NCBI GenBank assembly: GCA_905221505.1
Contig: CAJNDL010000004.1
Location: forward strand, 6,658 to 70,657
Reading direction: 5' to 3'
Origin: a bacterium
GTDB lineage: Bacteria; Bacillota; Bacilli; Lactobacillales; Streptococcaceae
DNA length: 64,000 nucleotides
The stretch's first letter is position 1. Each line of letters opens with the position of its first letter. Positions 28,492 through 38,737 of the stretch are shown one piece after another. The notes under the pieces are model-generated. The model ran no database searches. It saw nothing but the letters and a program-made list of their open reading frames with translations, and was not told the DNA's origin. The translations under genes and the position numbers were made by a program.

Positions 28492-28925
28492 TAGAAATCA
28501 AACGAATCCAACAACAGCCTGATTTGGCACAAGCCATCTATGCTGTTATGGCAGCTGTTTACTCGGTTAGCCCTTGGACACTGGAACAAATCCAAGCAGA
28601 CCTGTCCCAAGACCAGACTTGGTATGCTCTGGCCTATGATGGGGTGGAAGTGATTGGCTTTTTAGCTGTTCAGGAGAATCTTTTTGAGGCAGAAGTCCTG
28701 CAAATTGCTGTCAAACAAACTTATCAGGGTCAGGGAATTGCGTCAGCCTTGTTTGCTCAATTGCCGACAGATAAGGAGATTTTTCTCGAAGTCAGAAAGT
28801 CAAATCAACGAGCGCAAGCATTTTACAAGAAAGAAAAGATGGCGGTTATCGCTGAGCGAAAGGCCTACTACCATGACCCAGTCGAGGACGCCATCATCAT
28901 GAAGAGAGAAATAGATGAAGGATAG
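28488..28925 (+). CDS. rimI: ribosomal-protein-alanine N-acetyltransferase family (GNAT)
   Basis: The 145 aa GNAT protein has the acetyl-CoA-binding motif [10 protein letters not shown] near residue 82 and [16 protein letters not shown]. Its place between tsaB and tsaD, with overlaps of 4 and 11 bp, is the conserved rimI position. The natural substrate in streptococci is not certain. Confidence 0.9.
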   Translation: MIEIKRIQQQPDLAQAIYAVMAAVYSVSPWTLEQIQADLSQDQTWYALAYDGVEVIGFLAVQENLFEAEVLQIAVKQTYQGQGIASALFAQLPTDKEIFLEVRKSNQRAQAFYKKEKMAVIAERKAYYHDPVEDAIIMKREIDEG

Positions 28926-29925
28926 ATATATTTTAGCATTTGAGACATCCTGTGATGAGACCAGTGTCGCCGTCTTGAAAAACGACGATGAGCTCTTGTC
29001 CAATGTCATTGCTAGTCAAATTGAGAGTCACAAACGTTTTGGGGGCGTAGTGCCTGAAGTAGCCAGTCGCCATCATGTCGAGGTCATTACAGCCTGTATA
29101 GAGGAGGCGCTAGCAGAAGCAGGAATTACCGAAGAGGATGTAACAGCTGTTGCGGTCACCTATGGACCGGGCTTGGTTGGAGCGCTGTTAGTTGGTTTGT
29201 CAGCTGCTAAGGCCTTTGCTTGGGCACATGGACTTCCGCTGATTCCTGTTAACCACATGGCTGGCCACCTCATGGCAGCTCAGAGCGTGGAGCCTTTGGA
29301 GTTCCCCTTGTTAGCACTTTTAGTAAGTGGTGGGCACACAGAGTTGGTCTATGTTTCCGAGGCTGGGGATTACAAGATTGTTGGGGAAACCCGTGATGAT
29401 GCGGTTGGTGAGGCCTATGATAAGGTAGGTCGCGTCATGGGTTTGACCTATCCTGCCGGTCGCGAGATTGATGAGCTAGCTCATCAGGGACAGGATATTT
29501 ATGACTTTCCTCGTGCCATGATTAAGGAAGATAATCTGGAGTTCTCCTTCTCAGGTTTGAAATCTGCCTTTATCAACCTTTACCACAATGCCGAGCAAAA
29601 GGGAGAGAGCTTGTCAACAGAGGACTTGTGTGCGTCCTTTCAAGCAGCAGTCATGGATATTCTTATGGCAAAAACTAAGAAGGCTTTGGAGAAGTACCCT
29701 GTTAAAACCTTAGTCGTAGCAGGTGGTGTGGCAGCCAATAAAGGTCTCAGAGAACGCCTAGCAGCCGAAATCACAGATGTCAAGGTCATCATCCCACCTC
29801 TGCGCCTCTGCGGAGACAATGCAGGTATGATTGCCTATGCCAGCGTCAGCGAGTGGAACAAAGAAAACTTTGCAGACTTGGACCTCAATGCCAAACCAAG
29901 TCTCGCTTTTGATACCATAGAATAA
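28915..29925 (+). CDS. tsaD: tRNA threonylcarbamoyltransferase TsaD
   Basis: The 336 aa protein begins [15 protein letters not shown] and contains the metal-binding HMAGHLMAA (HxxxH) and GGHTELV motifs of the Kae1/TsaD family. It transfers threonylcarbamoyl to A37 with TsaB/TsaE. A short GTCAGC/GGCTGGC hairpin with a T run follows the stop. Confidence 0.97.
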   Translation: MKDRYILAFETSCDETSVAVLKNDDELLSNVIASQIESHKRFGGVVPEVASRHHVEVITACIEEALAEAGITEEDVTAVAVTYGPGLVGALLVGLSAAKAFAWAHGLPLIPVNHMAGHLMAAQSVEPLEFPLLALLVSGGHTELVYVSEAGDYKIVGETRDDAVGEAYDKVGRVMGLTYPAGREIDELAHQGQDIYDFPRAMIKEDNLEFSFSGLKSAFINLYHNAEQKGESLSTEDLCASFQAAVMDILMAKTKKALEKYPVKTLVVAGGVAANKGLRERLAAEITDVKVIIPPLRLCGDNAGMIAYASVSEWNKENFADLDLNAKPSLAFDTIE

Positions 29926-30028
29926 GGAGTCAGCTTAAGGCTGGCTTTTTCACTTACTAAGGTGTCAGAATATTTTGACAAAACTATAAAAATAATGATA
30001 TAATATGCAAAATCTAGGAGGTGGCAAG

Positions 30029-30892
30029 ATGATTGAGAGAATGGAATTGGGGGAATTTTACAAGGAATTGCGCTTGGCTAGAAAGCTCAAGCAGTCAGAT
30101 GTGGCTTGTGCTGGACTAACAGCCTCTCAGTTGTCAAAGTTTGAGCTAGGGCAGTCTATGCTATCTGCGGATAAGTTGATCCTAGCCATCCAAGGGATCA
30201 ATATGAATTTTGATGAGTTTGGTCATAAGCTCAACAATTATCAAGAATCCCTACATATGCAAATTGGTAGAAAGGTTGTGGATCGCTTTGCCCACCAAGA
30301 TATAGCTGGTTTAGAGCAACTATTAGAGGAGGTCAAGCAAGAACAGATGGCAGAGACCTATCGTCGTTTGAATGCTATTGTAATCAAAGATGCCATCCAT
30401 TCCTTAGATAAAAGCTATCCGCTAGCAGAGGAGGATAGCGAATTTTTGACCACCTACCTCTATGCTATCGAGTCTTGGACCTGGTTTGAACTCTATCTCT
30501 TTTGCAATACCATGCCCTTCTTGAGCAACCAAGATTTGATATTTTTATCAACCGCTTTAATTGAAAAATCCAAAGAATTTAAAGAGTTAGTGCACAATCG
30601 ATGGTATATGAAAAGTGGTTATCTTAATATCATTTCAGAACTTATGGAGCGCAAGTTATTTTCTTATATTCCAATCTTTGAAGCTGAGCTGGAGAGCATG
30701 TTGCGACCATATGATGTTTTTGAAAAAGTATTGTGGCAGTTTTTAAAGAAAATGCAGATTTTCCTTCAAACCAAAGGAAACAATCAAAAAGAGATTGAAC
30801 ACTTTATCCAATCTCTGCAAGTATTAGAAAATCCACAATTGACAGCCCTCTTCGAATTGCGTTTACAGCAATACAAAGAGCTTATTGATTAG
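30029..30892 (+). CDS. Rgg/MutR-family regulator (Rgg144-like)
   Basis: The 287 aa protein starts at ATG 30029 behind AGGAGG. The XRE domain spans about residues 10-60 (ARKLKQSDVACAGLTASQLSKFELG) and a helical receptor domain follows. By position after tsaD and before a double-glycine peptide gene it matches pneumococcal Rgg144, which controls virulence peptide 1. I could not find the expected short hydrophobic pheromone gene on either side, so peptide sensing here is inferred from family only. Confidence 0.82.
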   Translation: MIERMELGEFYKELRLARKLKQSDVACAGLTASQLSKFELGQSMLSADKLILAIQGINMNFDEFGHKLNNYQESLHMQIGRKVVDRFAHQDIAGLEQLLEEVKQEQMAETYRRLNAIVIKDAIHSLDKSYPLAEEDSEFLTTYLYAIESWTWFELYLFCNTMPFLSNQDLIFLSTALIEKSKEFKELVHNRWYMKSGYLNIISELMERKLFSYIPIFEAELESMLRPYDVFEKVLWQFLKKMQIFLQTKGNNQKEIEHFIQSLQVLENPQLTALFELRLQQYKELID

Positions 30893-30967
30893 TCAACAAT
30901 CGCAAATCTGAAATTTCTATAAGAAAAAATATCAAATATGCGATTTTCTAGAATAAGCCAATTTTCG

Positions 30968-30976
30968 TGTTATACT
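30968..30976 (+). promoter_or_regulatory. extended -10 promoter of the double-glycine peptide operon
   Basis: TGTTATACT gives an extended -10 with no convincing -35, typical of Rgg-activated promoters. It lies 80 bp before the peptide gene. The AT-rich stretch at about 30915-30950 is the likely regulator site. Confidence 0.5.
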
Positions 30977-31055
30977 GTCCTTGTAAAGCACTTGAAGCAA
31001 ATCCTAGGTCGCAGAAGTGGTTTACAAGAAGAAAACGATTGAAGGAGTATAAAAG

Positions 31056-31277
31056 ATGTTAAATTTACAATTTGCAGAAACGATGGAATTGACAGAAGCT
31101 GAGTTGCAAGATGTTAGAGGAGGAAATATCACTTCGGTTTGCGTGGGTGAAAATATTGGTTGTGGTGGTAGTGCTTTGCCTGCTTGGGGAGGTAGAGGTA
31201 TTAGTCCCAGACCTTATGGGGCATTTGATTGGACTAATGGGCTGATTGAAGGACTGTTTGGAAAACGCCGTAACTAA
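31056..31277 (+). CDS. double-glycine leader peptide (VP1-like)
   Basis: The 73 aa product starts behind GAAGGAG. The leader has the pattern of double-glycine peptides (FAETMELTEAELQDVRGG, Gly22-Gly23), followed by a 50-aa Gly-rich core with two Cys. A peptidase-containing ABC transporter such as ComAB or BlpAB would export it. It sits downstream of the Rgg gene and upstream of two CAAX-protease-like proteins, as in the pneumococcal virulence-peptide locus. Confidence 0.8.
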   Translation: MLNLQFAETMELTEAELQDVRGGNITSVCVGENIGCGGSALPAWGGRGISPRPYGAFDWTNGLIEGLFGKRRN

Positions 31278-31295
31278 TATTTAGGAGAAGAAACT

Positions 31296-31970
31296 ATGAA
31301 AAGGGGAGAAACGAAATTTTACCTAGCAACTGGATTGTTGATTTTGACTTATTACCTCATTTTTAATGTCACATCAGGCTTAGATTTTATGGTTGCTTTG
31401 TCTGATAATATGTACTATGTGTTCCAAGTTTTATTGGTACTTATTCTGGGAACTATAGCTACAATTGCTTTTGTCAAAAGTGAACATTGGAAAGAGTGTG
31501 GTCGTTTCCAGTTTCGTTGGTCTTACCTGGGTGTTTTCCTTCTTTCTTTTTTCTTATTGTTCGTGTGGGCAAATCTAACAACCTATATCTTTCCTCGTAC
31601 CCAGAATGGAAGTGTAGTCGTGGAGGTAGCCACCAGTTTAACAGGAACTAGCTATTTTGTTACGCGAATACTTTATACTAGTATTATCGCACCTGTATCA
31701 GAAGAGGTTGTTTGTCGTGGCTTTTTGATGACAAGTTTATCTAAAGTTAAAAGATACTATCTTGATGTTCTTGTTTCCGCTACCATATTTGGGGCTATGC
31801 ATGTTTTGCAGTATGGTTGGATAACGACAGATTTCATAAAGTATTTTGGAATGGGCTTGATATTTTGTATGATGTTTCGTTACACTCGCTCCATCTATTG
31901 GGCTATAGCTCTGCATGCTTCATGGAATAGTTTCTTACTCATTGTTACTTTATTGGTATTTGGATATTAG
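31296..31970 (+). CDS. CPBP/CAAX-protease-family membrane protein 1
   Basis: The 224 aa protein has about six helices. The Abi/CPBP motifs are present: SEEVVCRGF near residue 140 (EExxxR type), then a FGAMHVLQYG His motif and HASWN. Such proteins in bacteriocin loci often confer self-immunity or process peptides. It begins 18 bp after the peptide gene and 11 bp before its paralogue. Confidence 0.82.
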   Translation: MKRGETKFYLATGLLILTYYLIFNVTSGLDFMVALSDNMYYVFQVLLVLILGTIATIAFVKSEHWKECGRFQFRWSYLGVFLLSFFLLFVWANLTTYIFPRTQNGSVVVEVATSLTGTSYFVTRILYTSIIAPVSEEVVCRGFLMTSLSKVKRYYLDVLVSATIFGAMHVLQYGWITTDFIKYFGMGLIFCMMFRYTRSIYWAIALHASWNSFLLIVTLLVFGY

Positions 31971-31981
31971 AAAGGTGATAT

Positions 31982-32647
31982 ATGAAAAAGTTAATTCGAA
32001 GCAACCACTTTTTTATAGCAATCCTACTTGTCATTGCTTATCAGTACCTTAGTGGTCTGGTTTTATCCAGCGACTTTGCTCTTGGTCTATCTAACTTTGG
32101 CTATTATTTATCAGATATGATGTTGCATTTTCTTGTGGTTTTTATTGCTTTTTTTGCTATGGTTAAGTCAGGAAAATGGCAGAAAATCAAGAGTAGAAAG
32201 TTTAAAAGATCCTATCTTTTCTATTCCTTTCTAGCTCTGCTTGCTTTTGTTGTTTGGAATTTCGTCACCTTTTTTCTTTTCCCACCTACTCGAAATGAAA
32301 TTTCTTATCAACATGCTGCTCCTACTTTTACAGGAGCTACGGCATTTTTGATGTATTTTTTTTATCCTGTGATTGCAGGTCCCATTTTTGAAGACATGAT
32401 TTATCGTGGATTAGTGATGACTGCTCTGGAAAAAGGGAAGAAATGGGGACTGGATGTACTCGGATCAGCTATATTATTTGGAATCTTGCACATTAGTAGT
32501 CATGGTTGGGTCTTGACAGACTTTGTCTTCTATATGGGTGGAGGTCTTATATTTGCAGTCTTATTTAGAATGACAAAGTCAATTTATTGGCCTATTGGAC
32601 TGCATATAGTCTACAATGGTATTGGTCAGCTTTTGATGTTACTGTAA
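31982..32647 (+). CDS. CPBP/CAAX-protease-family membrane protein 2
   Basis: The 221 aa paralogue of the preceding gene shares length and layout. The first motif reads FEDMIYRGL: the usual EE pair is changed to ED, and the second His motif is GILHISSHG. The changed acidic pair may lower catalytic activity and suggests the two copies have separate roles. Same operon. Confidence 0.8.
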   Translation: MKKLIRSNHFFIAILLVIAYQYLSGLVLSSDFALGLSNFGYYLSDMMLHFLVVFIAFFAMVKSGKWQKIKSRKFKRSYLFYSFLALLAFVVWNFVTFFLFPPTRNEISYQHAAPTFTGATAFLMYFFYPVIAGPIFEDMIYRGLVMTALEKGKKWGLDVLGSAILFGILHISSHGWVLTDFVFYMGGGLIFAVLFRMTKSIYWPIGLHIVYNGIGQLLMLL

Positions 32648-32718
32648 TTTTGGTTGTTAGTAGTATCGCGGTCTATCCTTGGGGAAAGATTCCCATTGGA
32701 ACTTAAAAAGGAGTTGTG

Positions 32719-33938
32719 ATGAAAGTATTTCTTCAAAATAGAGATTTTAGGCAATTAACTATCAACCAGTGGATTTCAACGGTTGGGGATACGATTTTTT
32801 ATCTGGCCTTTTTGAATTATGTGGCAGATGCCTCTTTTGCCCCTTTGGCGATTTTACTCATCACGATTTCAGAAACCCTTCCTCAAGTTCTACAAATCTT
32901 TCTGGGAGTTTTGGCGGATTTTCAACATCATCGTGTCTTGAAATACACAGTCATTAGTTTTGCAAAATTTTTGCTTTACTCTATAGTGTCCTTATCGCTT
33001 TCAGGGCAGTCCTTTTCCTTGCTATTAGTAGCATTTATTTGTCTGATTAACCTCTTGTCTGACACATTGAGTTATTTTTCAGGCGCCATGCTCACTCCGA
33101 TTTTCATTAGAATTATTGGGCAAGACCATCTGGCAGAAGCTATTGGATTTAAACAGTCAACTGTTAGTTTAGTGAAAACAATCAGTAATATTTTAGGAGG
33201 AGTCTTATTAGGTATTCTATCCATCCAGTTTATTTCCTTACTGAACGCTCTTACCTTTTTAATCGCATTTTTAGGTATCCTCTTCATAAGAAATGATCTC
33301 TTGGAAGTAGAAAAAACTATTAGCTATCAAGAAGGACTCTCTGTAAAATCCTTTGGTCAGCATTTGCTCCAATCATTGAAATTAATATGGAATATGAATC
33401 AGGTGCTCTTGCTTTTGTTTATTATATCTATTAGTCAAGCAGTGATAAATGTTACAGTTCCTGTCTCTACTCTATTTTTGAGGAATCAGCCCTTTTTGAA
33501 TTTACAAACAGGTCAATCTCTTGCCTTGTTATCCACTCTTGAATTAGCAGCCCTTATTGTCGGAAGTCTTGTGAGTGGCTATCTGAAAAATACGATTTCT
33601 ATAAAAACAGCTCTATATGCCTCGCTTGTCATCCAGTTGTTTCTTCTAGTAGGATTTGGCACAGTTCGTTTTGACTGGATTCTTATCTTTAGTGCCTTAG
33701 ATGCCTTTTTCGCAGGTGTTCTATCTCCTCGATTACAGGAACTCGTTTTTAAACAAATACCTGAGGAGTCAATGGGAGCAGTTCAATCCTCTATCGTACG
33801 GTTGTTTTACCTAGCTTATTTACAATAGCTTTGGTAACCATTGCTACTAGCTTTGGAACTCTGGCAGTTAGCTTTGTTTTATTGCTATTTCTTCTAGTCG
33901 CCTTTTTCATGCTCCTGAATATCCGTGAAAGTGTTTAG
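32719..33938 (+). pseudogene. MFS transporter, frameshifted near the C-terminus
   Basis: ATG 32719 follows AAAAGGAG. About ten helices are read to residue 365, then the frame ends at 33828. The missing end (LPSLFTIALVTIATSFGTLA and on to a stop at 33938) continues in another frame, so a single-base loss occurred in the T run near 33810. Without the fix the last helices are lost. It resembles multidrug-type MFS exporters (NQWISTVGDTIFYLAF). It may be inactive or a sequencing error. Confidence 0.8.
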
Positions 33939-34072
33939 CGGAGAATTTGTATAATATATGTTTGAGACTGGATTGCCAGTCTTTTTATGATGGTCAAAAT
34001 CAACAGACTTTTTTCTCTTTCCTGAATGTGTTATAATAGTCCATGCTGTGGCTGGAACAGATTCAGCCTACT

Positions 34073-34188
34073 TATACTCTTCGAAAATCTCTTCAAACCG
34101 CGTCAGCTTCTATCTGTAACCTCAAAACAATGTTTTGAGCAACCTGCGACTAGCTTCCTAGTTTGATCTTTGATTTTCATTGAGTATT
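34073..34188 (+). repeat. BOX element (A, short B, C)
   Basis: Starts TATACTCTTCGAAAATCTC. It contains a boxB-like piece, CCTCAAAACAATGTTTTGAG, and ends with the boxC TTTTCATTGAGTAT. It lies directly upstream of azlC. Confidence 0.9.
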
Positions 34189-34211
34189 ATTAAGACAATA
34201 CGAGGAGAAAG

Positions 34212-34907
34212 ATGAAAGAAAAAGGATTTTGGGAGGGAGCGCAGGCAGCGATGCCAACGGCCCTTGGTTATATCAGTATCGGACTGGCCTGTGGGATTAT
34301 TGGTGCGCCTTATGTGACACCTGTGGAGATGGGCTTGATGAGCCTCTTTGTTTATGCTGGGAGCGCCCAGTTTGCTATGCTGGCATTGATTGCGGTTCAG
34401 GCGCCCGTTGCAGCTATTGCGATGACGGTCTTTTTGATTAATTTGCGTCTCTTTTTGTTGAGTTTGCATGCGTCGACCTATTTCCGCCATACCAGTCTCT
34501 GGCAAAATATTGGTATGTCTAGCCTCTTGACAGATGAGACTTACGGCGTTTTGATGGGCGAATTAGCCCATACAGACAAGGTCAATCCTATGTGGATGCA
34601 CGGAAACAATCTCAACAGCTATGTGGCTTGGTTTGTGGGAACAGTGGTCGGAACGGCTCTAGGTGGCCTGCTACCAAATCCAGAAATCTTTGGTTTGGAC
34701 TTTGCTTTGGTTGGGATGTTTATCGGGATTTTTGCTTCGCAATTCCAGATTATGCAAAGACGGATTCCAGTCCGCAATCTGCTCATTATCCTAGCAGTTG
34801 TTGCCGTGTCCTTCTTTTTACTCTTGACAGTGGTGTCTCAGTCGCTAGCTGTTCTGTTTGCGACGCTACTTGGTTGTAGCATGGGGGTGATTTTAGATGG
34901 TCAGTAA
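34212..34907 (+). CDS. azlC: branched-chain amino acid exporter, large subunit AzlC
   Basis: The 231 aa protein has about seven helices with the AzlC signature FVYAGSAQFAMLALI and INLRLFLLSLH. With AzlD it exports branched-chain amino acids or analogues. It starts behind GAGGAGAAAG and overlaps azlD by 11 bp. Confidence 0.92.
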   Translation: MKEKGFWEGAQAAMPTALGYISIGLACGIIGAPYVTPVEMGLMSLFVYAGSAQFAMLALIAVQAPVAAIAMTVFLINLRLFLLSLHASTYFRHTSLWQNIGMSSLLTDETYGVLMGELAHTDKVNPMWMHGNNLNSYVAWFVGTVVGTALGGLLPNPEIFGLDFALVGMFIGIFASQFQIMQRRIPVRNLLIILAVVAVSFFLLLTVVSQSLAVLFATLLGCSMGVILDGQ

Positions 34908-35220
34908 GTATCTTTTATTAGCAGTTATTTTCTCTGGCTTGGTGACGTGGATTCCCCGTATGATTCCCTTCATCTTGGTCAAGTATAAGGGCTTACCTGC
35001 TATCGTTGAGCGTTTTTTGAAATTCTTGCCCGTTTCCATTATCTTTGCCTTGATTCTGTCAAGCGTAGTGACAGGCAAGGTTGGGAGTCTTCCTCAAATC
35101 AAGTGGTTGGACTTCTTAGCAGTCTTTCCAACAGCTTGGGTAGCCTTTCGTTACCGCAATCTAGTCGGAACAGTTCTCTTTGGAGTGGTCTTAATTGCAG
35201 TTTTACGTTTGGTCTTTTAA
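34897..35220 (+). CDS. azlD: branched-chain amino acid exporter, small subunit AzlD
   Basis: The 107 aa protein has three to four helices and the AzlD motif TWIPRMIPFIL. Its start is inside azlC. The stop codon forms the first bases of a BOX element. Confidence 0.9.
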   Translation: MVSKYLLLAVIFSGLVTWIPRMIPFILVKYKGLPAIVERFLKFLPVSIIFALILSSVVTGKVGSLPQIKWLDFLAVFPTAWVAFRYRNLVGTVLFGVVLIAVLRLVF

Positions 35221-35326
35221 TACTCTTCGAAAATCAAATTCAAACCACGTCAGCTTCACCTTGCCGTACTCAAGTACAGCCTGCGGCTAGCTTTCTAGTT
35301 TGCTCTTTGATTTTCATTGAGTATAA
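35219..35326 (+). repeat. BOX element (A-C type)
   Basis: Runs from AATACTCTTCGAAAATC, immediately at the azlD stop, to TTTTCATTGAGTAT. It has no boxB. It may form the 3' end of the azlCD transcript. Confidence 0.9.
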
Positions 35327-35396
35327 ATCAGTCATAAAGAAAACCTATCACAGAGATAGATATCATATAATGGCGCAAATGGTCTTTTTCTGTTAA

Positions 35397-36260
<864 letters not shown>

Positions 36261-36266
36261 TTCCTT

Positions 36267-36299
36267 GAAATCATCCATTCTGATCAGGTGGATGATTTC
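36267..36299 (+). terminator. terminator between the two lipoprotein genes
   Basis: GAAATCATCCA (36267-36277) and TGGATGATTTC (36289-36299) form an 11-bp perfect stem followed by TCAGTTTTT. Confidence 0.8.
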
Positions 36300-36313
36300 T
36301 CAGTTTTTAAGGA

Positions 36314-36330
36314 TATAGTTTTAAACTATA
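36314..36330 (+). promoter_or_regulatory. MET-box (MtaR-type site) upstream of metQ
   Basis: TATAGTTTTAAACTATA is a 17-bp perfect palindrome identical to the described streptococcal MET-box consensus. It lies about 85 bp before metQ. A second inverted repeat (CAATTTGT/ACAAATTG, 36349-36372) lies between it and the gene, next to a probable TTGTGA...GATACT promoter. Confidence 0.85.
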
Positions 36331-36412
36331 TATCTGACTATCTAATAACAATTTGTGAAATCAAACAAATTGTGAGATACTAGTACGGTATTATTTTTAA
36401 GGAGAAAGAATC

Positions 36413-37267
36413 ATGAAAATCAAAAAATGGCTTGGTGTAGCAGCCCTTGCTACAGTCGCAGGTTTGGCTCTTGCAGCTTGCGGAAACTCAGAAAAGAAAG
36501 CAGACAATGCAACAACTATTAAAATCGCAACTGTTAACCGTAGCGGTTCTGAAGAAAAACGTTGGGACAAAATCCAAGAATTGGTTAAAAAAGACGGTAT
36601 CACTTTGGAATTTACAGAGTTTACAGACTACTCACAACCAAACAAGGCAACTGCTGATGGCGAAGTAGACTTGAACGCTTTCCAACACTATAACTTCTTG
36701 AACAACTGGAACAAAGAAAACGGGAAAGACCTTGTAGCGATTGCAGATACTTACATCTCTCCAATCCGTCTTTACTCAGGTTTGAATGGAAGTGACAACA
36801 AGTACACTAAAGTAGAAGACATCCCAGCAAACGGAGAAATCGCTGTACCGAACGATGCTACAAACGAAAGCCGTGCGCTTTACTTGCTTCAATCAGCTGG
36901 CTTGATTAAATTGGACGTTTCAGGAACTGCTCTTGCAACAGTTGCTAACATCAAAGAAAATCCAAAGAACTTGAAAATCACTGAATTGGACGCTAGCCAA
37001 ACAGCTCGTTCATTGTCATCAGTTGACGCTGCCGTTGTAAACAATACCTTCGTTACAGAAGCAAAATTGGACTACAAGAAAGCACTTTTCAAAGAACAAG
37101 CAGATGAAAACTCAAAACAATGGTACAACATCATCGTTGCGAAAAAAGATTGGGAAACATCACCTAAGGCTGATGCTATCAAGAAAGTAATCGCAGCTTA
37201 CCATACAGATGAAGTGAAAAAAGTTATCGAAGAAACATCAGACGGTTTGGATCAACCAGTTTGGTAA
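36413..37267 (+). CDS. metQ: methionine ABC transporter lipoprotein MetQ
   Basis: The 284 aa protein is of the NLPA family, with lipobox LALAAC and ASTR-like body motifs (ADGEVDLNAFQHYNFLNNW, AVPNDATNESRALYLLQ). It binds methionine at the cell surface for MetNI. A stem-loop (37279-37303) follows, which may reduce transcription into the M20-metN-metI genes and give excess MetQ. Confidence 0.95.
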   Translation: MKIKKWLGVAALATVAGLALAACGNSEKKADNATTIKIATVNRSGSEEKRWDKIQELVKKDGITLEFTEFTDYSQPNKATADGEVDLNAFQHYNFLNNWNKENGKDLVAIADTYISPIRLYSGLNGSDNKYTKVEDIPANGEIAVPNDATNESRALYLLQSAGLIKLDVSGTALATVANIKENPKNLKITELDASQTARSLSSVDAAVVNNTFVTEAKLDYKKALFKEQADENSKQWYNIIVAKKDWETSPKADAIKKVIAAYHTDEVKKVIEETSDGLDQPVW

Positions 37268-37278
37268 TAAGAAACAGG

Positions 37279-37303
37279 GAGGTGGGAGAGAAAATTCCAC
37301 CTC
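37279..37303 (+). terminator. attenuating hairpin after metQ
   Basis: GAGGTGG (37279-37285) pairs with CCACCTC (37297-37303), followed by TTGCTTTTG. The short interrupted T tract suggests partial termination inside the met operon. Confidence 0.6.
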
Positions 37304-37363
37304 TTGCTTTTGTATAGAGCATGGATTGTCAGGAAGAGTAGTTCATAGAAAGGTAGAGAGAAT

Positions 37364-38737
37364 ATGGTTTTTCCTAGCGAACAAGAACAGATTGAAAAAT
37401 TTGAAAAGGATCATGTGGCCCAGCATTATTTTGAGGTTTTGCGTACCTTGATTTCTAAGAAGTCGGTCTTTGCCCAGCAGGTCGGACTTAAGGAAGTCGC
37501 AAACTATCTGGGCAAGATTTTCAAGCGTGTTGGGGCTGAAGTGGAGATTGATGAGACTTATACGGCGCCCTTTGTCATGGCGCATTTCAAGAGTTCGCGT
37601 CCAGATGCCAAAACCTTGATTTTCTATAACCACTATGACACTGTGCCAGCGGATGGGGATCAGGTCTGGACAGAGGATCCCTTTACGCTTTCGGTGCGTA
37701 ATGGCTTCATGTATGGGCGTGGGGTTGACGACGACAAGGGGCATATCACAGCTCGTTTAAGTGCTTTGAGAAAATACATGCAGCACCATGATGACCTGCC
37801 TGTCAATATCAGTTTTATCATGGAAGGAGCGGAGGAATCGGCTTCAACAGACCTAGATAAGTATTTGGAAAAACATGCGGATAAACTCCGTGGCGCAGAT
37901 TTGTTGGTCTGGGAACAAGGGACCAAGAATGCCTTGGAGCAGCTAGAAATTTCTGGTGGCAACAAGGGGATTGTGACCTTTGATGCCAAGGTAAAAAGTG
38001 CAGATGTGGATATCCACTCGAGTTATGGTGGGGTTGTGGAATCAGCTCCTTGGTATCTCCTTCAAGCCTTACAGTCCCTTCGTGCTGCAGATGGTCGTAT
38101 CTTGGTTGAAGGTTTGTACGAAGAGGTACAAGAGCCAAATGAACGGGAATTGGCTTTGGTGGATACTTATGCCCAACGAAATCCGGGGGAAATCAGCCAG
38201 ATTTATGGTTTGGAATTGCCTCTCTTACAAGAGGAGCGTGCAGCCTTTCTAAAACGTTTCTTTTTTGAACCAGCCCTTAATATCGAAGGGATTCAGTCAG
38301 GTTATCAAGGACAAGGAGTTAAAACGATTTTGCCTGCAGAAGCCAGTGCCAAGTTAGAGGTTCGTTTGGTTCCTGGCCTAGAACCGCATGATGTTCTGGA
38401 AAAAATTCGGAAACAGCTAGACAAAAATGGCTTTGATAAGGTAGAATTATACTATACCTTGGGAGAGATGAGCTATCGAAGCGATATGAGCGCGCCAGCC
38501 ATTCTCAATGTAATCGAGTTGGCCAAGAAATTCTATCCTCAGGGCGTTTCAGTCTTGCCAACAACAGCGGGGACAGGGCCTATGCATACGGTCTTTGATG
38601 CCTTAGAGGTGCCTATGGTGGCCTTCGGCTTAGGAAATGCCAATAGCCGAGACCACGGTGGAGATGAAAACGTGCGAATCGCCGATTACTACACCCATAT
38701 TGAATTAGTAGAGGAGCTGATTAGAAGCTATGAGTAG
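37364..38737 (+). CDS. M20-family metallopeptidase
   Basis: The 457 aa protein has M20 metal motifs: [18 protein letters not shown] and MEGAEESAS, with a dimerisation domain in the middle. It probably hydrolyses dipeptides or acyl-amino acids. It is wedged between metQ and metN and overlaps metN by 8 bp, so it may release methionine from peptides or derivatives taken up. Confidence 0.9.
   Translation: MVFPSEQEQIEKFEKDHVAQHYFEVLRTLISKKSVFAQQVGLKEVANYLGKIFKRVGAEVEIDETYTAPFVMAHFKSSRPDAKTLIFYNHYDTVPADGDQVWTEDPFTLSVRNGFMYGRGVDDDKGHITARLSALRKYMQHHDDLPVNISFIMEGAEESASTDLDKYLEKHADKLRGADLLVWEQGTKNALEQLEISGGNKGIVTFDAKVKSADVDIHSSYGGVVESAPWYLLQALQSLRAADGRILVEGLYEEVQEPNERELALVDTYAQRNPGEISQIYGLELPLLQEERAAFLKRFFFEPALNIEGIQSGYQGQGVKTILPAEASAKLEVRLVPGLEPHDVLEKIRKQLDKNGFDKVELYYTLGEMSYRSDMSAPAILNVIELAKKFYPQGVSVLPTTAGTGPMHTVFDALEVPMVAFGLGNANSRDHGGDENVRIADYYTHIELVEELIRSYE

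Noticed and set aside
30893-31055. SHP pheromone gene for the Rgg144-like regulator
   Set aside because: The only short frames lack a hydrophobic core and a ribosome site.
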